Source: Nyssa sinensis
Lineage: Eukaryota > Streptophyta > Magnoliopsida > Cornales > Nyssaceae
DNA length: 64,000 nucleotides
NCBI GenBank assembly: GCA_008638375.1
Contig: CM018032.1
Location: 39,247,355-39,311,354, forward strand
Direction: 5' to 3'
A program made the position numbers and the translations under genes. The notes under the pieces were generated by a model, which did no database searches, was not told the DNA's origin, and saw only the letters and a list, made by a program, of their open reading frames with translations. Positions within the stretch are counted from its first letter, which is position 1. Every line of letters starts with the position of its first letter. Shown one piece after another: positions 59,727 to 64,000 of this stretch.

Positions 59727-62700
59727 ATGACAGATCCAGATCACCCTCTTGTAAGGCAAAAGAGAAAGATGTTTGCGCCAGAACGCCAAAAGATCATCAA
59801 CGATGAGGTCCAGAGGCTGTTAGATGCCAAAATGACAAAAGAAGTGCTCTATCCAGAATGGCTTGCCAACACAGTCCTTGCCAAGAAAAAGAATGGCAAG
59901 TGGAGGATTTGTGTTGACTACACAGACCTTAACAAAGCCTGTCCCAAAGATAGCTTCCCTATTCCAAGGATTGATCAGTTAGTTGACGCGACTGTTGGAC
60001 ATGAGCTCATGAGCTTCATGGACGCTTACTCTAGGTACAACCAGATCCAGATGTACCCCCTAAATAGGAAAAGACAGTACAGCCTTCATATCCAAACGAG
60101 ATCTCTATTGTTATAGAGTGATGCTATTTGGTCTGAAAAATCTCGGAGCTACGTATCAACATATGGTAAACAAAATGTTCGGCCCCTTGATTGGTGACAC
60201 GATGGAAGTCTATATAGACGACATGCTGGTCAAAAGCCTATAGAAGAACAGCCACATCCAGCATCGGAACCGGACATTTAACATCTTGAGGCAGCATAGG
60301 ATGAAGTTGAACACCTTAAAGTGTAACTTCAGGGTCACTAAAGGAAAGTTCTTAGGCTTTCGGTTTCTCAAAGGGGTATCAAGGCAGACCCTGCTTAGAT
60401 AAAAGCTTTAATTAAACTATAATCACCAAAAATCAAGAAAGACATTCAAGGCCTAAACAGAAGGATTGTTGCTCTGAATCAATTCATATTCAAATCTACC
60501 GATCGATGCCTTCCGTTCTTTAAATCAATCTACCGATCGATGCCTTCCGTTCTTTAAATCCTTAAGGGGGAGTAAAGCTCTAAAATGGACCCTAGAGTGC
60601 AAAAAAGCCTTTCAAGAATTGAAGCAGTACTTAACATCCCCCGAGCTATTTTCAAAGCTAGTCCAAGGAGAAAAACTGCTCTTATATCTTGTAGTTTTAG
60701 AGAATGTCGTTAACTCTATACTAATCAGACAGGACAAAGAAATCCAAAGGCCTATTTTTTATATAAGCAAGGCACTGTTAGATACCGAGACAAGGTAGAC
60801 TGAAGTTGAGAAATTAGCCCTCGCATTGGTAATATCTGCTTAGAAACTTAAGCCCTACTTCTAGGCGCATCTTATTAAGGTCCCTACCGCTTATCCTCTA
60901 AAGTCAGTATTGCACAAACCTAAAGTCTCAAGACAACTAGTTAAGTGGTTTGTAGAGTTGGAAAAATTTGATATATCCTACGTACCACGAATCTCCATCA
61001 AAGGGCAAGCATTGGTAGATTTTGTTGTTGAATTCACTCCAGCGCTGCACGCCAAAGCACAATACAATATGAACACCTCGGTATGGCAACTCTATACTGA
61101 CGGGTTTATAACCGAAAAAGCAGTCAGTTTGGGGTTTAGAGCCGCTAACAACGAAGTTGAGTACGAAGCCCTCATCCTTCGGATGAAGATGGCCTTGGAA
61201 TGTAAAGCCTGGAACCTTGAAACGTTCTTTGACTTCCAACTTGTGATAAGCCAAGTTTTGGGAGAATTTTCCACCAAGGATGATAGAATGATCCAATATT
61301 CAGAATTGGTAGGATCATTAAAACATTCATTCCATAAGTTCACCATTCAAAAAATTGAAACGAGTTAGAACTCCAGGACCGACGCCTTGGCAAATATGGC
61401 CTTTCATATCAAATTAGAGAGGGATTCAACTGTGAGAGTCTCTTACCAACTAAAGCCAAGCATCAAAGAGGTACAATCCTCCTAGGTTTCAGAACAAACC
61501 TAGAACTAAATGACTCCCATCATCTAATAATAAAAGTAGGATCACGCCTAGAGGATAGAAACTAGGCCCAAAGGATTTGAATCCAGGCAACTTGGTACCT
61601 AATCTTAAATAGGAAGCTCTGCCGAAGATCCTACATGCAACCCCTCTTGCGGTGCCTATCTCTAGAGGAATCCCAATATGTCTTAGCTGAAATACACGAA
61701 GGAATCTGCGAAAACCATAATGGTGGCAAAACCGTAGTTCACCGAGCACTAACTCAAGGCTATTATAGGCCCAACATGCTGAAACAGGCCAAGAAATATG
61801 TTTAGAAGTGCAAAAAATGCCAACGATTGCTCTATATTATCACCAACCCCATCATGAGCTCATTCCTATTGTTAGCCCTTGGCTCTTTGCTCAATAGGGG
61901 ATGGACATCGTAGGGCCATTACCAAAAGCTTCGCCAAACTGGTCGCCATTGATTATTTCTCCAAGTGGGTAGAAGCCAAGCCTCTAACTCACACCACAGA
62001 AGTGGAGGTAAAGAACTTCGCATAGAAGAACATAATTTGTAGGTTCGGCATACCTCACGTTATCATTTTAGACAGTGGTATGAAGTTTGTTGGAAAGGTG
62101 TTCAAAAAAATCTGTGAAGACTTGCACATCAGTTACCACTTCTCCTCACTAGGGCATCCCCAAGCTAATAGGTAGGCCGAGGTTGCCAACCGCACAATTC
62201 TTGACGCAATAAAGAAGAGGTTAGAAGAAACTAAAGGAAGATGGGTCGAGGAACTCTTTGGAGTTTTCTGGGCTTACCGTACCACAAGAAAAACACCAAC
62301 TGTAGAAACATCGTTCTCACTCGCATACGATTCAGAGGCAGTCATTCCCGTCGAAATCAGCATGCCAACCCTAAGGACAGATGTCTTTGACCAAGGAGCC
62401 AACGACCATCATCTCACAGAAAACTTGGATCTGCTTAAGGAAAAACTTGAGTAAACCTGGATCAGAACTGAAGTATACCAATAGAGAATGGCCAAGAACT
62501 TTAGCCAAGGGCTAAGACTTGTCTACTTCTAGGTCGGGGACCTCGTCTTAAGGAGAGTGTTTCTAAATACTAAGGATTCCACAATGGGAAAGCTTTCCCC
62601 TAACTAGGAAGGGCCTTTTAAAGTGACCAAGATCGTCAGGCCCACGACGTATTGGTTGGAAGATGTAACTAGGAAGCCTGTACCCAAGCCTTGGAATGTT

Positions 62701-62727
62701 GAGCACTTACTAAAATACTATCAATAA
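59727..62727 (+). pseudogene. Tat-lineage Ty3/gypsy pol relic (RT, RNase H, second RNase H, integrase)
   Basis: RT is open at 59727-60116 with RKMFAPERQKIINDEV, GKWRICVDYTDLNKACPKD and FMDAYSRYNQI; after a frameshift near 60085 the YIDDM box follows at about 60215. RNase H and the connection LVKWFVELEKFDISY lie at 60910-61030. WQLYTDGF and NNEVEYEAL then mark the second, archaeal-type RNase H that defines the Tat/Ogre group (61084-61368), with a deletion inside. The integrase shows HEGICENH...CKKC (about 61690-61825), WGMDIVGP-like codons with a stop (61900), DSGMKF (62070), HPQAN (62155) and the terminal WNVEHLLKYYQ-stop (62725-62727). At least ten in-frame stops are TAG where CAG or TGG is expected. 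No LTR, gag or protease is seen. Confidence 0.88.
60494..60560 (+). repeat. 34-bp tandem duplication inside the Tat relic
   Basis: atctaccgatcgatgccttc... (60494-60527) is repeated at once at 60528-60560. It adds 34 bases and a frameshift to the RNase H region. A small local duplication, probably from break repair or slippage. Confidence 0.85.
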
Positions 62728-62756
62728 AAGAGTTTTTTTTTTTTTTATTTTTCAGT

Positions 62757-63408
62757 GCTCCTATCTCAATGTACAAACCCCTAAAAACCTTGCAACCATT
62801 GCAAATGTTACAGGTCTGGTCCATTTCAATGACCCCTAAATGCCTTGTATCCATTACATGTGTTACAGGCTTGGTCCATCTTAATGCACAGACCCCCAGG
62901 TCTGGTCCATCTCAATGAACAGACCCCTAAAAATCATGTAACCACTATAAGTGTTACAGGTTTGATCCATTTCAATGACCCATAGATGTTTTGTATACAT
63001 TACAAGTGTTATAGGCTTGGTCCATCTTAATGGACAAACCCCTAAGTCTAGTCCATCTCAATATATAGACCCCTAAAAACCTTGCAACCATTGCAAGTGT
63101 TACAGTTCTGGTTCATTTCAATGACCTCTAAATGCATTATATCCATTACAAATGTTATAGGCTTGGTCTATCTTAATACACAGACCCTCAGGTCTGGTCT
63201 ATTTCAATGTACAGACCCCTAAAAATCTTGCAACCATTACAAGTGTTACAAGTCTGGTCCATTTTAATGACCCCTAAAGGCCTTGTATCCTTTGCAAGTG
63301 CTGAATGCATGGTCTATCTCAATGCTCAGACCCCTAGGTCTAGTCCATTTCAATGAACAGACCCCTAGAAAGCCTTATACTCATTACAAGAGTTATAGGC
63401 TTGGTCTA
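62757..63408. repeat. Degenerate tandem array, unit about 147 bp, 3' of the Tat relic
   Basis: Four to five units of roughly 147 bp, each made of three related subunits that begin ggtctggtccat or ggcttggtccat, continue tcaatg..cagacccct, and carry aaccattacaagtgttaca-type ends. Position just after the integrase stop fits the 3' untranslated region of Tat/Ogre elements, where tandem repeats are known to arise and to seed satellites. Confidence 0.8.
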
Positions 63409-63484
63409 TTCTTCATTCAGGAGAGCAATCAGAGTTTCAGAGGCATTGGTTACCCAACTTTCCACGACCCTCCATTCTTTATGG

Positions 63485-63910
63485 GGTTAAAACTTGATCT
63501 GATTACAAGTTTTGAAGACTTTGACTTAGTCTCAAGATCTTTATCAAAGGTCTTGGTTCAATCACTGCTTTTGAAGAATCACCACCAGATTTAATTATGA
63601 AGTGTTGGTTTGACTGTTACACTTGAAGGTCAGTACTTGATTACAAGTTGCTGAAGATTTCGATTCGATTTTAGAGATTTATACTTGATTTAATTACAAG
63701 TTGAGAAGCTCTTGATTTAATCACAATTTCTGAAGATCTACGCTTAATCTAAGCACGAGTTATTATTCTCAGAAGTCAATTACCATGCCAATCCATACTT
63801 GGTTTAATTACAAGTTGAGAAGATCTGAGGCTCAAAGCCTGATTCACTTTCAAGTCCCGAAGATTCTTACTTGGTTTAATTACAAGTTATGAGGATTGAA
63901 CTTGAGGTTT
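63485..63910. repeat. Second degenerate tandem array, aattacaagttgagaag type
   Basis: Irregularly spaced copies of tacttggtttaattacaagttgagaagatc (63500, 63640, 63692, 63808, 63878) alternate with gaagatct-type joins. It may run past the window. No coding frame. Confidence 0.65.
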
Positions 63911-64000
63911 CACAAAGCTATGAAGGTTTGAAATTAAGACTTGCTTAAAATACTAAAATTTATTGCAAGTGCTAGAGCTCGGTACACCATGACAAACAAC

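Overview
The window comes from a nuclear plant genome, most likely a eudicot. It is AT-rich, holds one intronless CrRLK1L-type receptor kinase gene and two PIP-type secreted-peptide genes, and is otherwise dominated by nested LTR retrotransposons whose primer-binding site is complementary to the plant initiator-Met tRNA. No bacterial features, rRNA genes or CRISPR arrays are present.

Layout. (1) 312-28315 is one Ty3/gypsy chromovirus derivative ('element A', minus strand) with 2.85-kb LTRs, a GAACC target-site duplication, a double zinc-knuckle Gag-like ORF and a chromodomain/integrase tail, but no capsid, protease, RT or RNase H. Its left LTR is split by a 17.7-kb array (2199-19876) of a noncoding large retrotransposon derivative (LARD): LTR-internal-LTR-internal-LTR, with one TTCGT duplication around the whole array. 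The intact right LTR of element A preserves the empty site. The LARD LTRs carry a fragment resembling an Hsp70-14/15 (Hsp110-type) gene and a tRNA-like Pol III module.

(2) 28316-34200 is the gene-bearing island: degenerate local repeats, a tRNA-derived SINE-like segment, the receptor kinase gene (29409-31859, plus) and a decayed kinase fragment downstream.

(3) 34216-42215 is an old Ty1/copia element (minus strand, 297-bp LTRs, AGAGC duplication), itself interrupted by a 3.46-kb solo LTR (34937-38398) of a LARD-related family. It sits inside the last codons of a PIP-like peptide gene (42216-42485, minus) and splits the conserved GPSxxGxGH signal motif; the lost codons can be read on the far side at 34199-34210. 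A second, intact PIP-like gene follows at 45011-45259 (plus).

(4) 46693-58974 is a MULE-like DNA element whose right inverted repeat was hit by 'element C' (48407-58897, GGGAC duplication), a sister of element A with the same internal deletion.

(5) 59476-64000 holds the tail of a gypsy polyprotein (minus) and a Tat-lineage gypsy pol relic (plus) full of TAG stops, followed by two degenerate tandem-repeat arrays.

Order of events inferred from nesting and LTR divergence: the copia insertion is oldest (about 6% between its LTRs), then the solo LTR inside it; elements A and C are young (LTRs nearly identical); the LARD array inside element A is youngest. Only the receptor kinase and the 45-kb PIP gene look like working host genes. 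The retroelements share one primer-binding site and, apart from copia and Tat, a conserved LTR core block, which suggests that the noncoding LARDs and the gag-remnant elements draw on one autonomous chromovirus lineage elsewhere in the genome.
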